Part shown: positions 1 through 7,229 of the stretch, piece by piece | Position numbering within the stretch: the stretch's first letter is position 1 | Layout: every line of letters begins with the position of its first letter | Assembly (NCBI GenBank): GCA_964544635.1 | Contig: CAZJCK010000042.1 | Location: 1-32,693, forward strand | Source of the DNA: CAZJCK01 sp964544635 | GTDB taxonomy: Bacteria; Zixibacteria; MSB-5A5; GN15; FEB-12 | DNA: 32,693 nucleotides | Direction of reading: 5' to 3' | The notes under the pieces: generated by a model | The model's input: only the letters and a program-made list of their open reading frames with translations | What the model was told of the DNA's origin: nothing | Database searches by the model: none | Program-made: the position numbers and the translations under genes

Positions 1-132
1 GGCTTCGATTATTCCGACGGCCTCGTCGCGGCGCTGGCCGCTGACGACCAGGTCCTCACCCTGCATGTCGGAATCGTGCAGCAGTTCCTTAATTTTCTCG
101 GCTGAGTGGAGCAGTTCGATCATCCGGGCGAT
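1..132 (-). pseudogene. Fragment of NiFe-hydrogenase large (alpha) subunit, cut at both ends
   Basis: Read on the minus strand from 132 down to 1, one frame gives a 44-residue peptide that begins IARMIELLHSAEKIKELL and ends RRDEAVGIIEA. This closely resembles the segment of group 3 (HoxH/MvhA/sulfhydrogenase alpha type) hydrogenase large subunits just before the conserved EAPRGTL motif, which would follow off the left edge. The same frame meets a stop at 133-135, exactly where the similarity stops, so the N-terminal half of the gene is absent. The plus-strand gene here begins its own recognisable homology at about 127-135. Two truncated genes therefore meet back to back at one point. The family call rests on remembered family patterns only, and a chimeric assembly join is more likely than a real gene remnant. 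Confidence 0.6.
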
Positions 133-702
133 TCAACCGTCCTGTTCGCCTACCAGGAGTTCGCCGACTCCTTCCCGAACTCGAGCTGGGCGCGGGAAGC
201 CCGCAACCGCATCGGTGTCCAGACCGCTGCCGCCGAACTGCCGGCTGACCAGCAAATGTTGCCCGACGATTCCCTGCCGGGGCGCCTTACGCCGGGCGAA
301 TCGGGTGAGGGCTTCATAGATCCCTCGCAGCCCGGACAGGAAGAAGGAGATTTCGACATTTACGCCGGCCTGTATACCAGCCCCGAGGGGGATAGCATAA
401 TCGACCTGTACAACTATGTGGAGATTTCCGAGGATCGTGAGCCGTTTATTTATCCCGAGGAGGCCTATCGTTTCGAATTCGAGGGCCAGATCGAGATGTA
501 CTTCCAAATCAAGCTTGATTCTTTCGGTGAGGTTGTTGATGTTGTCATGAAGCGCCCGTCACCAAACCGGGCCATCAACGAAGAGGCCATCAAGAATGTC
601 CGCAACCTCGTGTTCGATGTCATCCGCCTTGAGCAGGACGAGCAGGACAAGTGGTGGGTGTACAAGTACACCGTGGAGCGACCGAAGGACTTGCAGAGAT
701 GA
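106..702 (+). CDS. TPR-remnant protein with TonB C-terminal domain, 5' truncated
   Basis: The open frame starts at a GTG right after an in-frame stop at 103-105 and gives 198 residues. Residues about 9-37 (YQEFADSFPNSSWAREA and flanks) look like the last helix pair of a tetratricopeptide array. An acidic, proline- and glycine-rich linker follows, and residues about 120-195 fit the TonB C-terminal fold (YPEEAYRFEFEGQIEMY, then a VVDVVMKRPSP strand and a conserved KNVRN helix). Proteins of this type normally have a longer TPR region and an N-terminal membrane anchor or signal, both missing here. The start is therefore probably artificial and the gene cut by the junction near 130. The stop overlaps the pyrK start as ATGA, so it was co-transcribed with the pyrimidine genes. 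A role as a periplasm-spanning adaptor is inferred from the domain only. Confidence 0.7.
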   Translation: MEQFDHPGDSTVLFAYQEFADSFPNSSWAREARNRIGVQTAAAELPADQQMLPDDSLPGRLTPGESGEGFIDPSQPGQEEGDFDIYAGLYTSPEGDSIIDLYNYVEISEDREPFIYPEEAYRFEFEGQIEMYFQIKLDSFGEVVDVVMKRPSPNRAINEEAIKNVRNLVFDVIRLEQDEQDKWWVYKYTVERPKDLQR

Positions 703-1493
703 CGAGGACGGCGACTGAAGTTACCTACCTGACAAAAGCCCGCGACTTAAAGAACGATTACTACGCTTTCACGTTCGGCCCCTACAGCAAGGCCCGCCAT
801 TTCAAGCCGGGTCAGTTTATTCACGCCTGCCTGCCGGGAACCGAAGTCTATTTTCGCCGCGCCTTCTCGGTGGCGGCGATCGATCCGGATAACGACGCCA
901 TAGAACTGATATTCAAGGTGTTCGGGCGCGGTACCCGCCTGATGGGCAAGATGCGCAAAGGCGACGCCATCGATTTTCTCGGACCGCTCGGCAATACCTT
1001 CGCACTCCCCGGCAAGTCCGAGCGCGTCATCATGGTCGCAGGCGGGGTCGGCTTTCCGCCGCTCATGTTCTTTGCCGAGTACCTCGTGAACAAAGGCTAC
1101 GATCCGAAGAAGATAGAGTTCTTCTATGGCGGCGCCTCCAAGCCGGACATCATCGAACGCGCCAGGATCAAGCGCATGGGTGTCAATTTTCGCCCGGTCA
1201 CCGAGGACGGTTCCCTGGGTGAGCCGGGCCTGGTGACAATACCGGTCGAGCAGTTCATTCAGGACCATCGCGCCGACAAGCTCCGTGTTTACGGCTGCGG
1301 CCCCGAGGGCATGCTGAAGGCGACCAGCGACCTGGCGCTCAAGTATACCGTGGCCGGCCAGCTCTCGCTGGAGGCGCCGATGCCCTGCGGCATCGGTATC
1401 TGCATGGGTTGCGTCGTGCCGCTCACCGACGGCGGCCATGCCCGCGTCTGTCGCGAAGGACCGGTCTTCGATATCGGGAGGGTGAAACTGTGA
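699..1493 (+). CDS. pyrK: Dihydroorotate dehydrogenase electron-transfer subunit
   Basis: PyrK carries electrons from the class 1B dihydroorotate dehydrogenase PyrD to NAD+, using FAD and a [2Fe-2S] cluster. The 264-residue product shows the ferredoxin-reductase layout: an FAD-binding barrel with RRAFSVA near residue 55, an NAD-binding half with VAGGVGFPPLMF near 110, and a C-terminal cluster motif. That motif is the cysteine series in PCGIGICMGC plus a fourth cysteine in RVCREGP. The ATG at 699 overlaps the previous stop (ATGA) and starts MTRTATEVTYLTKARDL, a normal PyrK N-terminus; the open frame upstream is a shadow. Its own stop overlaps the pyrD GTG (GTGA), as expected for two subunits made together. 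Confidence 0.93.
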   Translation: MTRTATEVTYLTKARDLKNDYYAFTFGPYSKARHFKPGQFIHACLPGTEVYFRRAFSVAAIDPDNDAIELIFKVFGRGTRLMGKMRKGDAIDFLGPLGNTFALPGKSERVIMVAGGVGFPPLMFFAEYLVNKGYDPKKIEFFYGGASKPDIIERARIKRMGVNFRPVTEDGSLGEPGLVTIPVEQFIQDHRADKLRVYGCGPEGMLKATSDLALKYTVAGQLSLEAPMPCGIGICMGCVVPLTDGGHARVCREGPVFDIGRVKL

Positions 1494-2407
1494 CTCCCGA
1501 TCTGAAAGTCAATATCGCCGGGGTCGAGTTCGAGAACCCGATCATGACTGCCTCCGGCTGTTGTGCCTACGGCGAGGAGCTGGCCGACATGTACAGTCTC
1601 AAACATCTCGGCGCCCTGGTAACCAAGTCGATCACCCGCCGGCCACGCCTTGGGCATCCGCCACCGCGAACAGCCGAGACTTATGGCGGCATGCTCAACG
1701 CCATCGGCCTGGCCAATGTCGGCATCGACGCCTTTATCGAAGAGAAGATCCCGTTCCTTGAAAAGCAGCCGACCAGGATCATCGTCAATGTCGCCGGCTC
1801 GACTCTCGATGAATACATCGAGGTGTGCGGCAAGCTGGCCGACATCGATCGTGTCGACATGATCGAACTGAATATCTCCTGCCCGAATGTCGAAGTAGGC
1901 GGGATGGAGTTCGGCGCCAACGCGAAGATGACCGAACAGATCATGCGGGAGGTGAAGAAGGTCTTCCCCAGGCCGCTGATCGCCAAGCTGTCACCGAACG
2001 TGACCAATATTTCCGATATCGCAGTGGCCGCCGAACAGGGGGGCGCCGATGCCTTCAGCGTGATCAATTCGCTGGTTGGCACCAGTATCGACGTCGAAAC
2101 CTGGCAGCCCCGCCTCACCAACAACAAGGGGGGCCTCACCGGACCGTGCATCAAACCGATCGCACTGGCCATGGTCAACGCCGTCTACCAGCGCTGCCGC
2201 CTGCCGATTATCGGTATCGGCGGTGTCTGCAACGCCATGGATGTCGTCGAGTTTCTGCTCTGCGGCGCCACCGCTGTCCAGGTCGGCACTGCCCTGTTTG
2301 TCGAACCGGATGCGCCGATCAACATCGTCAAAGATCTTAAAGCCTACATGAAACGAAAAAAACTTTCCTCGGTGCACGACCTGATTGGGAAAGTGAGGAA
2401 ATACTGA
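1490..2407 (+). CDS. pyrD: Dihydroorotate dehydrogenase, class 1B catalytic subunit
   Basis: This FMN enzyme oxidises dihydroorotate to orotate, the fourth step of UMP synthesis. The 305-residue protein has class 1 features: NPIMTASGCC at the N-terminus, TKSITRRPRLGHPPPR, and ELNISCPNVE, whose cysteine is the class 1 active-site base. The FMN-phosphate loop IIGIGGVCNAMD is near residue 240. Pairing with PyrK identifies it as class 1B, an NAD-linked heterotetramer. The start chosen is GTG 1490: it lies behind GGGAGG at 1477-1482, overlaps the pyrK stop, and gives the family-typical MTPDLKVNIAGVEFENP. Upstream in-frame codons only read through pyrK. It is translationally coupled to pyrF through TGATG at 2405-2409. 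Confidence 0.94.
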   Translation: MTPDLKVNIAGVEFENPIMTASGCCAYGEELADMYSLKHLGALVTKSITRRPRLGHPPPRTAETYGGMLNAIGLANVGIDAFIEEKIPFLEKQPTRIIVNVAGSTLDEYIEVCGKLADIDRVDMIELNISCPNVEVGGMEFGANAKMTEQIMREVKKVFPRPLIAKLSPNVTNISDIAVAAEQGGADAFSVINSLVGTSIDVETWQPRLTNNKGGLTGPCIKPIALAMVNAVYQRCRLPIIGIGGVCNAMDVVEFLLCGATAVQVGTALFVEPDAPINIVKDLKAYMKRKKLSSVHDLIGKVRKY

Positions 2408-3273
2408 TGAGCGCAGTCTCGCAACTCAAGCAGATCCAGTCGAAGAACCAGTCAATGATATGCCTCGGTCTCGACCTCGACCCCAAGCGGATGCCGCAGG
2501 CGCATGCCAAGAATATCCGCAGCATGTTCGATTTCGCGCACCGTATTGTCGACGCTACCGCCGACCTGGTGTGTGCCTACAAACCGAACATGGCATTTTT
2601 CGAGTCGCTCGGTCCCGAGGGATTGTCACTGCTCAAACAGATCGTGCACCGTATACCCGATCACATCCCGATTATCCTCGACGGTAAGCGGGGCGACATC
2701 GGCAATACCGCCGGTCACTACGCCCGCGCCATGTACGAAATCTACGGCGCGACGTGGGTGACGATCAATCCGTATATGGGCTACGACTCGTTCCGACCGT
2801 TTGTCGAATACGATGAGAAAGGCATCTTCATACTCTGCCTGACGTCCAACTCCGGCGCCAAGGACTTCCAGATGCTCAATGTCGACGGCAAGCCGCTGTA
2901 TCGTCATGTTGCCGAGAAGGTGAACTACTGGGACAAGGATCGCTCGTTTGGCCTGGTGGTGGGCGCCACCCAGCCGGAGCAACTGAAGGAAATTCGCGAG
3001 ATCAGCGGCGATATGCCGCTGCTCATTCCCGGCGTCGGCGCCCAGGGGGGATCGCTCGAGCTGGCGGCACGATATGGTACGGCCGAGTTTCAAAAGCCGG
3101 CGGTCATCAACGTCTCGCGGTCGGTGCTGTATGCCTCGGGGGGCGACGACTTCGACAGCCGCGCCCGCCAGGAACTGCAGAAGCTGGTCGCTGAGGTCAA
3201 CAGCTTCCGGCCCGGCGTCAACAAAGACGAGACCGAGAACCAGGATGCCGAATCGAAATCGCAGCAGCAATAA
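2407..3273 (+). CDS. pyrF: Orotidine 5'-phosphate decarboxylase, type 2
   Basis: This enzyme decarboxylates OMP to UMP, the last step of the pathway that begins in the same operon. The 288-residue product carries the catalytic Asp-Lys-Asp region as LDGKRGDIGNTAGHYA, which, with the length, marks the longer type 2 subfamily (as in mycobacteria and myxobacteria) rather than the about 230-residue E. coli form. The phosphate-binding C-terminal segment LLIPGVGAQGG is present, as is VINVSRSVLYAS. The ATG shares its A with the pyrD stop. The last 20 or so residues are charged and glutamine-rich and probably disordered. No transcription terminator is visible before the next gene. Confidence 0.94.
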   Translation: MSAVSQLKQIQSKNQSMICLGLDLDPKRMPQAHAKNIRSMFDFAHRIVDATADLVCAYKPNMAFFESLGPEGLSLLKQIVHRIPDHIPIILDGKRGDIGNTAGHYARAMYEIYGATWVTINPYMGYDSFRPFVEYDEKGIFILCLTSNSGAKDFQMLNVDGKPLYRHVAEKVNYWDKDRSFGLVVGATQPEQLKEIREISGDMPLLIPGVGAQGGSLELAARYGTAEFQKPAVINVSRSVLYASGGDDFDSRARQELQKLVAEVNSFRPGVNKDETENQDAESKSQQQ

Positions 3274-3283
3274 GCGGGCGGTC

Positions 3284-3289
3284 GATAAT
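3284..3289 (+). promoter_or_regulatory. -10-like element GATAAT placed for a leaderless start
   Basis: GATAAT lies 8 bases before the ATG at 3298, and no Shine-Dalgarno sequence is present. A matching -35 hexamer at normal spacing is not evident. If used, transcription would start at or beside the start codon. The same geometry appears before the HIT gene and the FAD-binding gene. Confidence 0.35.
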
Positions 3290-3297
3290 TACAGCGC

Positions 3298-3921
3298 ATG
3301 ACGACTCGGACTACCGGACGCTGGCGCGACGCTGAAGAGCATCTCGGCCGCGTTGATCCCGTCCTTCACCGGCTGATCGCACACGTGGGGCCGTGCACGA
3401 TCGGGCGCAAGCCGAACAGCTTTTCTTCGATCGCCGAAGCGATCGTGCATCAGCAGCTTTCGCTGACCGCCAGTCGGACAATATTCGATCGCGTAAAGAA
3501 ACTGACCCATGGCCGAGCCCTGACGCCGGATGCGATCGCGTCGGTCTCCGACGCACAGTTGCGGGCGGCCGGACTGTCACGCCGCAAAGTCGTCTACTTG
3601 CGCGACCTCGCCGGACATATCCTCGACAAACGCCTGCGCCTGCGGGCGCTGGCGAATCAGCGCGATGCCGATGTTGCCGCCGCCCTGACCGCCGTCAAGG
3701 GAATCGGGCCGTGGTCGGCTGAAATGTACTTGATCTTCGTGCTCAATCGCCCCGACGTCTTCTCGCCCGGCGATGTCGGCCTGCAACGCGCCATTCGCCG
3801 GTTGTACCGCGACGACGTCGCCTCCCCGCGCATGCGGAAACGCATCGACACCTGGCGGCCCTACCGTTCCATCGCCTGCTGGTATCTCTGGGCCAGCCTC
3901 GGTGAATCGATCGAGTACTAA
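3298..3921 (+). CDS. DNA-3-methyladenine glycosylase II (AlkA/HhH-GPD family)
   Basis: This is a base-excision repair glycosylase predicted to remove alkylated purines. The 207-residue protein has the family order: an N-terminal helical region with SIAEAIVHQQLS (typical of AlkA/MAG), a helix-hairpin-helix around residue 135 (VKGIGPWSAEMYLIF), then VFSPGDVGLQRAIRRLY, whose aspartate is the expected catalytic residue. The C-terminal WRPYRSIACWYLW is also characteristic. It lacks the N-terminal beta domain of E. coli AlkA and so resembles the compact MAG-type enzymes. The stop is close to a 10-bp hairpin at 3929-3952. The start has no Shine-Dalgarno, but a -10-like hexamer sits just upstream. 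Confidence 0.88.
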   Translation: MTTRTTGRWRDAEEHLGRVDPVLHRLIAHVGPCTIGRKPNSFSSIAEAIVHQQLSLTASRTIFDRVKKLTHGRALTPDAIASVSDAQLRAAGLSRRKVVYLRDLAGHILDKRLRLRALANQRDADVAAALTAVKGIGPWSAEMYLIFVLNRPDVFSPGDVGLQRAIRRLYRDDVASPRMRKRIDTWRPYRSIACWYLWASLGESIEY

Positions 3922-3928
3922 ACAGAAA

Positions 3929-3952
3929 CGCGCAGCCGTCGCCGGCTGCGCG
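3929..3952. terminator. GC-rich hairpin between convergent genes
   Basis: CGCGCAGCCG pairs perfectly with CGGCTGCGCG around a TCGC loop, giving a 10-bp stem. It lies between the stop of the glycosylase gene and the stop of the superoxide dismutase gene and could serve both strands. T-runs are weak on both sides (AACAGAAA on the left, CATTTTCC 14 bases to the right), so efficiency is uncertain. Confidence 0.55.
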
Positions 3953-3978
3953 AGTATCGAATCATTTTCCAAACGGCG

Positions 3979-4794
3979 CTACACTTCGTAATTCTGCAGC
4001 ACCCGATCCCAGTTGACGACATTCCAGAAGTTCGACAAATAGTCGCCGCGCTTGTTCTGGTAGCGCAGGTAATAAGCGTGCTCCCAGACATCGACGCCGA
4101 GGATCGGTTTACGGTGGTGCAGCATCGGCGTGTCCTGGTTAGGCGTCTGGAGCAGTTCCAGCTTACCATTACCATCGGCAACCAGCCAGCCCCACCCCGA
4201 ACCGAACACGCCGCCGGCGTTGGCCTCGAACTGCTGCTTGAAGGAATCGAATGACCCGAAGTCGCGATCGATCGCTTCGGCCAGGCCGCCCTTCGGCATG
4301 CCGCCGCCGTCGGGTGACATCATCTCCCAGAACAGGGCATGATTGATGTAACCACCGCCGTTGTTGCGCACGGCGGTGCGGACCTCCGACGGCAACTCGT
4401 CGAGGTTTACAAGCATCTGGGCGAGCGGGCGGTCGTGCAGCATGGCGTGATCTTTCAGCGCGGCGTTCAACTTGCTGGTGTAGCCGGCATGGTGCTTGTC
4501 ATGATGGATCTGCATCGTCTGGGTGTCGATCGCGGCGGTGAGAGCGTCATAATCGTACGGCAGGCTGGGAAGCTGATACGGATAGCTGCCCGACATCTTG
4601 GGTGCCATGCCGGCAACTGCCAGCTCCGGGGTGGTGCCGGCCTGTACACTGCCGGTAAACTTCGCCAGCGGCGACAGGACAACACCGGCAGCGGCGCCGG
4701 CAAGGGTGCCGAGAACTGTGCGGCGGCTGGGGCCGGTCACCTCGGTTTGGGGTTGATCGGTGGTAGTTTTCAGGGCATTGAAAAGGGCTCGCAT
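3979..4794 (-). CDS. Superoxide dismutase, Mn-type, with Tat signal
   Basis: It converts superoxide to oxygen and hydrogen peroxide. The 271-residue precursor has a twin-arginine signal (SRRTVLGTLAGAAAG, residues 23-37), so export as a folded metalloenzyme to the periplasm is predicted. The SOD domain spans about residues 72-270. Metal ligands are visible: a histidine in QIHHDKHH (about 97), His152 in NHALFW, and Asp235 and His239 in DVWEHAYY. The GGG before NHALFW and the glutamine in PNQDTP fit the Mn-type outer-sphere pattern better than the Fe-type. The ATG at 4794 follows a strong AGGAGGAG at about 4800-4807. It ends toward the AlkA gene with a shared hairpin between them. A cambialistic enzyme cannot be excluded. 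Confidence 0.93.
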   Translation of the reverse strand: MRALFNALKTTTDQPQTEVTGPSRRTVLGTLAGAAAGVVLSPLAKFTGSVQAGTTPELAVAGMAPKMSGSYPYQLPSLPYDYDALTAAIDTQTMQIHHDKHHAGYTSKLNAALKDHAMLHDRPLAQMLVNLDELPSEVRTAVRNNGGGYINHALFWEMMSPDGGGMPKGGLAEAIDRDFGSFDSFKQQFEANAGGVFGSGWGWLVADGNGKLELLQTPNQDTPMLHHRKPILGVDVWEHAYYLRYQNKRGDYLSNFWNVVNWDRVLQNYEV

Positions 4795-4920
4795 GTTCAG
4801 CTCCTCCTGACAGTTAAAATGCGAATCGTGTGTCGATCTTATCTACAAAAACTACAACATGTTGGCCTGCGACGGGTTCCGCCTCAGCCGGCCTGCGAAT
4901 GCCTGGATTAAAGTGTACTA

Positions 4921-5478
4921 TTACCGTCCGACTTCGAACAGGAGCAGCGAGTAGATCACCGCATTGTAGAAGTTGCCGTCCCAGAAGTGATGATCGCGCA
5001 GGGTGGCGTCCTTCTTAAATCCCAGCCCTTCAAGCAACTTGAGGGCGCCGGTGTTGAACGCCGCGGTCTGACCATACACCTTGTTTAGCCCCCGGTAGTG
5101 AAAAAGGTAGCGATAGAGCAGTTCGAGCGCTTCCGAGCCGTAGCCGTTGCGCTGTTCGTCGGGATCGATCAGCAGCCCCAGCTCGGCCGAACGATTCAGC
5201 GTGTTGAGGTTGAAGAACGAGACCCGGCCGACCAGCGTGTTGTCCTTGCGACGCACGACGGCGAATTTCTGCTTGTTGGGATCGTGCTCCTGCTTCTCAT
5301 ACAGTTTCGCCGCTTCTTCAGCTGTTTCGAACTGGTGTGGCCAGCAGGTCATCGACTGCGGGTCGAGCTGCAACATCCAGTGATAACCGGCCTCGATATC
5401 CGACGGTTTCGCCGGTCGCAGGTACACTTTCTTGCCGATCAACGCCGGCCGGGTGGTCAGTTCCGCTTTATCCGCCAT
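4921..5478 (-). CDS. GNAT N-acetyltransferase (RimJ/RimL-like)
   Basis: This is a 185-residue acetyl-CoA-dependent acyltransferase of the RimJ/RimL/SpeG-like branch. Features are the N-terminal VYLRPAKPSDIE, a central strand-turn with VGRVSFFNLN, the acetyl-CoA pyrophosphate loop region IDPDEQRNGYGSEAL, and the late motif NTGALKLLEGLGFKKDATLRD typical of RimL relatives. The substrate cannot be named. The start chosen is ATG 5478 (MADKAELTT), preceded by GGAGCAGAGG; the longer open frame upstream reads into the pyrophosphatase gene. The gene lies 19 bases after the pyrophosphatase stop on the same strand and is probably co-transcribed with it. Confidence 0.85.
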   Translation of the reverse strand: MADKAELTTRPALIGKKVYLRPAKPSDIEAGYHWMLQLDPQSMTCWPHQFETAEEAAKLYEKQEHDPNKQKFAVVRRKDNTLVGRVSFFNLNTLNRSAELGLLIDPDEQRNGYGSEALELLYRYLFHYRGLNKVYGQTAAFNTGALKLLEGLGFKKDATLRDHHFWDGNFYNAVIYSLLLFEVGR

Positions 5479-5497
5479 CCTCTGCTCCGTTCCCCTG

Positions 5498-6055
5498 TCA
5501 GTCGCTGCGGTTTTCCTGGAGGGCGTCACGCAGCTTGCGGTAATCGTCGTAAGCTTGCTTGATGGTGTTGACCGCATCATACCGCCCGCGCAGCGAATCG
5601 ATCACCACCTCTTTCTTTTCCAGGATCTTGTAATCTTCGAAGAAGCGTTGCAACTCCTTGATGACATGTCGCGGCAGGGCGCCGATGTCGTCGTAATCGG
5701 TATAGGCCGGATCGTTGGCGTGCACCGCGATGATCTTGTCGTCCTGTCCCTTTTCATCCCGCATCGTCATCATACCGATCGGCTTGCACTCAACGATGCA
5801 CATCGGCACGATCGGCTCCTGCGCCAATACCAGTACATCGAGCGGATCCTCATCATCACAATACGATCGCGGGATGAAGCCATAATTGGCCGGATAATGC
5901 ACCGCCGAGTACAGCACCCGGTCGGCCTTCAAAAGACCGGTCTGCTTATCCAGCTCGTACTTGTTCTTCGAGCCTTTGGAGATCTCGATGATACAGTAGA
6001 AGCTCTCTTCCGGGTTCGCCCCGGGATCTACGTCATGCCACGCGTGTGCCGACAT
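5498..6055 (-). CDS. ppa: Inorganic pyrophosphatase, family I
   Basis: It hydrolyses pyrophosphate to phosphate in the cytoplasm, driving biosynthetic reactions forward. The 185-residue protein has the family I core: IIEISKGSKNKYELD near residue 22, the HYPANYGFIPRSY segment, the signature DEDPLDVLVL (metal-binding aspartates), and GQDDKIIAV. The length matches bacterial homohexameric enzymes. The ATG at 6055 follows CAGGAGG with a short spacer. The region upstream, between this gene and the divergent membrane-protein gene, is about 100 bases and must hold its promoter. Confidence 0.95.
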   Translation of the reverse strand: MSAHAWHDVDPGANPEESFYCIIEISKGSKNKYELDKQTGLLKADRVLYSAVHYPANYGFIPRSYCDDEDPLDVLVLAQEPIVPMCIVECKPIGMMTMRDEKGQDDKIIAVHANDPAYTDYDDIGALPRHVIKELQRFFEDYKILEKKEVVIDSLRGRYDAVNTIKQAYDDYRKLRDALQENRSD

Positions 6056-6119
6056 CTGGCCTCCTGTTTATCTTCGCCAATGATACGTCAGTCCGTTTTC
6101 CGCCGCAACCTTCAACCGA

Positions 6120-6149
6120 TTGACTTTCGAACCGGCTTCCCCTTATGTT
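6120..6149 (+). promoter_or_regulatory. Possible sigma70 promoter just before the start codon
   Basis: TTGACT at 6120-6125 and TATGTT at 6144-6149 are 18 bases apart. The -10-like hexamer ends only 5 bases before the ATG at 6155, and no Shine-Dalgarno sequence lies between. It is weaker than the similar arrangements at 10245 and 30974. Confidence 0.3.
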
Positions 6150-6154
6150 GGCGC

Positions 6155-6517
6155 ATGCGTAATGTCTTCATCCTGATTGTTGCCCTGGGGCTGTTGTACC
6201 TGATCCCGGCAGGTATACTGCAGTTGGCGTACGGGCCGTCATACGACCTGGTCGGCGAGTACCCGGGCTGGGAACCGGATGGCGCCGGGGGCTGGCAGCC
6301 CGAAGCGATCTACCGCGCCAACGACAGCCTGCCGGACAATGCTCCGCCGACAGTGACCTCGTACCAGGTACCGTGGTTCCTGGAATATCTGCCAATCTTC
6401 CTGCCGGCAGTACTGCTGCTGTTGTTTCTGTTCACGCCGCTGCGTCGCTTGATCGAGCGCCAGCCGCCCCCTGATGTGATGGACCCGCCGACCGATGCGC
6501 CGCAGCCACCGCAATAA
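6155..6517 (+). CDS. Small predicted membrane protein, function unknown
   Basis: I do not recognise the family. The 120-residue product has an N-terminal transmembrane stretch (residues about 3-25, VFILIVALGLLYLIPAGIL) and a second near residues 79-95 (IFLPAVLLLLFLF). Between them is a soluble loop rich in Gly, Pro and Trp, and the C-terminal tail is short and proline-rich (PPPDVMDPPTDAPQPP). The predicted topology places the 50-residue loop on one side of the membrane, probably the periplasm. The ATG at 6155 is preferred over ATG 6080 because it places the hydrophobic segment at the N-terminus. It is followed immediately by a clear terminator and appears to be monocistronic. Confidence 0.6.
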   Translation: MRNVFILIVALGLLYLIPAGILQLAYGPSYDLVGEYPGWEPDGAGGWQPEAIYRANDSLPDNAPPTVTSYQVPWFLEYLPIFLPAVLLLLFLFTPLRRLIERQPPPDVMDPPTDAPQPPQ

Positions 6518-6520
6518 AAA

Positions 6521-6542
6521 AAGCCGCCCCAAAGGGCGGCTT
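6521..6542. terminator. Bidirectional rho-independent terminator
   Basis: AAGCCGCCC pairs with GGGCGGCTT around a short CAAA loop. The left flank is an A-run (6515-6522), which is a T-run on the minus strand. The right flank is TTAAAA. It lies between the small membrane-protein gene (+) and tpx (-) and can end both. Confidence 0.85.
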
Positions 6543-6562
6543 AAAACGATGTGATAGCTGCC

Positions 6563-7072
6563 TTACTTGGCGGCTTCTTTCAAAGCGTCGAGGGCGGCCT
6601 CATAGTCCGGCTCGTTGGTCACTTCCGGCACCACCTGGACGTGCGAAATCTTGTCGTTCTTATCCACGACCATGACCGCGCGGGCCAACAGCCGCAGATC
6701 GTCGATCACCAATCCGTACGCCTTGCCGAAGTTGGCATCTTTGTAGTCCGACAGCATTTTGATCTTGTCGATCTTCTCCGTCTCGCTGAACCGGTTCTGG
6801 GCGAACGGCAGGTCCATCGAGATCGTAAACACCTGCACGTCGTCACCCATCTTGGCGATCTCGTCGTTGAATTTCCTGGTCTGGATGGAGCAGACCGAGG
6901 TGTCGAGCGACGGTACCACCGAGATCAGGCGGGCCTTGCCTTTCGACTCCGAGAGTTTGACCGGCTTAAGACCGGTGTCCATAGCGGTGAAATCCGGCGC
7001 CTGGTCTCCCACCTTGGGCGGCTCGCCGTGGAGATTCAGCGCATTCCCCTTCATTGTAACCTGCATGGTCAT
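6563..7072 (-). CDS. tpx: Thiol peroxidase (Tpx family), single-cysteine form
   Basis: This peroxiredoxin reduces hydrogen and alkyl hydroperoxides. The 169-residue protein matches Tpx throughout: GDQAPDFTAMDTGLKPV, the peroxidatic site PSLDTSVCSIQTRKFN (Cys61), and DLPFAQNRF near residue 90. In typical Tpx a resolving cysteine follows that last motif (Cys95 in E. coli). Here the position is serine (about residue 96) and no other cysteine exists in the protein, so the usual intramolecular disulphide cannot form. It would have to work as a 1-Cys peroxidase resolved by an external thiol. The ATG at 7072 follows AAAGGAC; a second ATG two codons later is a possible alternative. It lies among other oxidative-stress functions but in its own transcription unit. 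Confidence 0.92.
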   Translation of the reverse strand: MTMQVTMKGNALNLHGEPPKVGDQAPDFTAMDTGLKPVKLSESKGKARLISVVPSLDTSVCSIQTRKFNDEIAKMGDDVQVFTISMDLPFAQNRFSETEKIDKIKMLSDYKDANFGKAYGLVIDDLRLLARAVMVVDKNDKISHVQVVPEVTNEPDYEAALDALKEAAK

Positions 7073-7165
7073 GTCCTTTCTAACAATTCAAGAGTATCTC
7101 TTCGGTATGCTCTGCCTAACACGGTAAGCGATCGTTATGATCCCGATAAACTCCCTGCAGGCACA

Positions 7166-7201
7166 CAAAAAAAAGAACCGGCCGGGAAAAACCCGACCGG
7201 T
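7166..7201 (-). terminator. Rho-independent terminator of the PEP-CTERM gene
   Basis: On the minus strand ACCGGTCGGG pairs with CCCGGCCGGT (one mismatch) around a T-rich loop and is followed by an eight-base T-run near 7167-7174. It sits about 30 bases past the stop of the PEP-CTERM gene. Confidence 0.8.
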
Positions 7202-7229
7202 CGAGGGGAGGTCTCTTTCGCATCAAGAC

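Noticed and set aside
5432..6154. Long plus-strand open frame continuous with the small membrane-protein gene
   Set aside because: Everything before 6155 is the antisense of the pyrophosphatase gene; the plausible protein starts at the hydrophobic segment.
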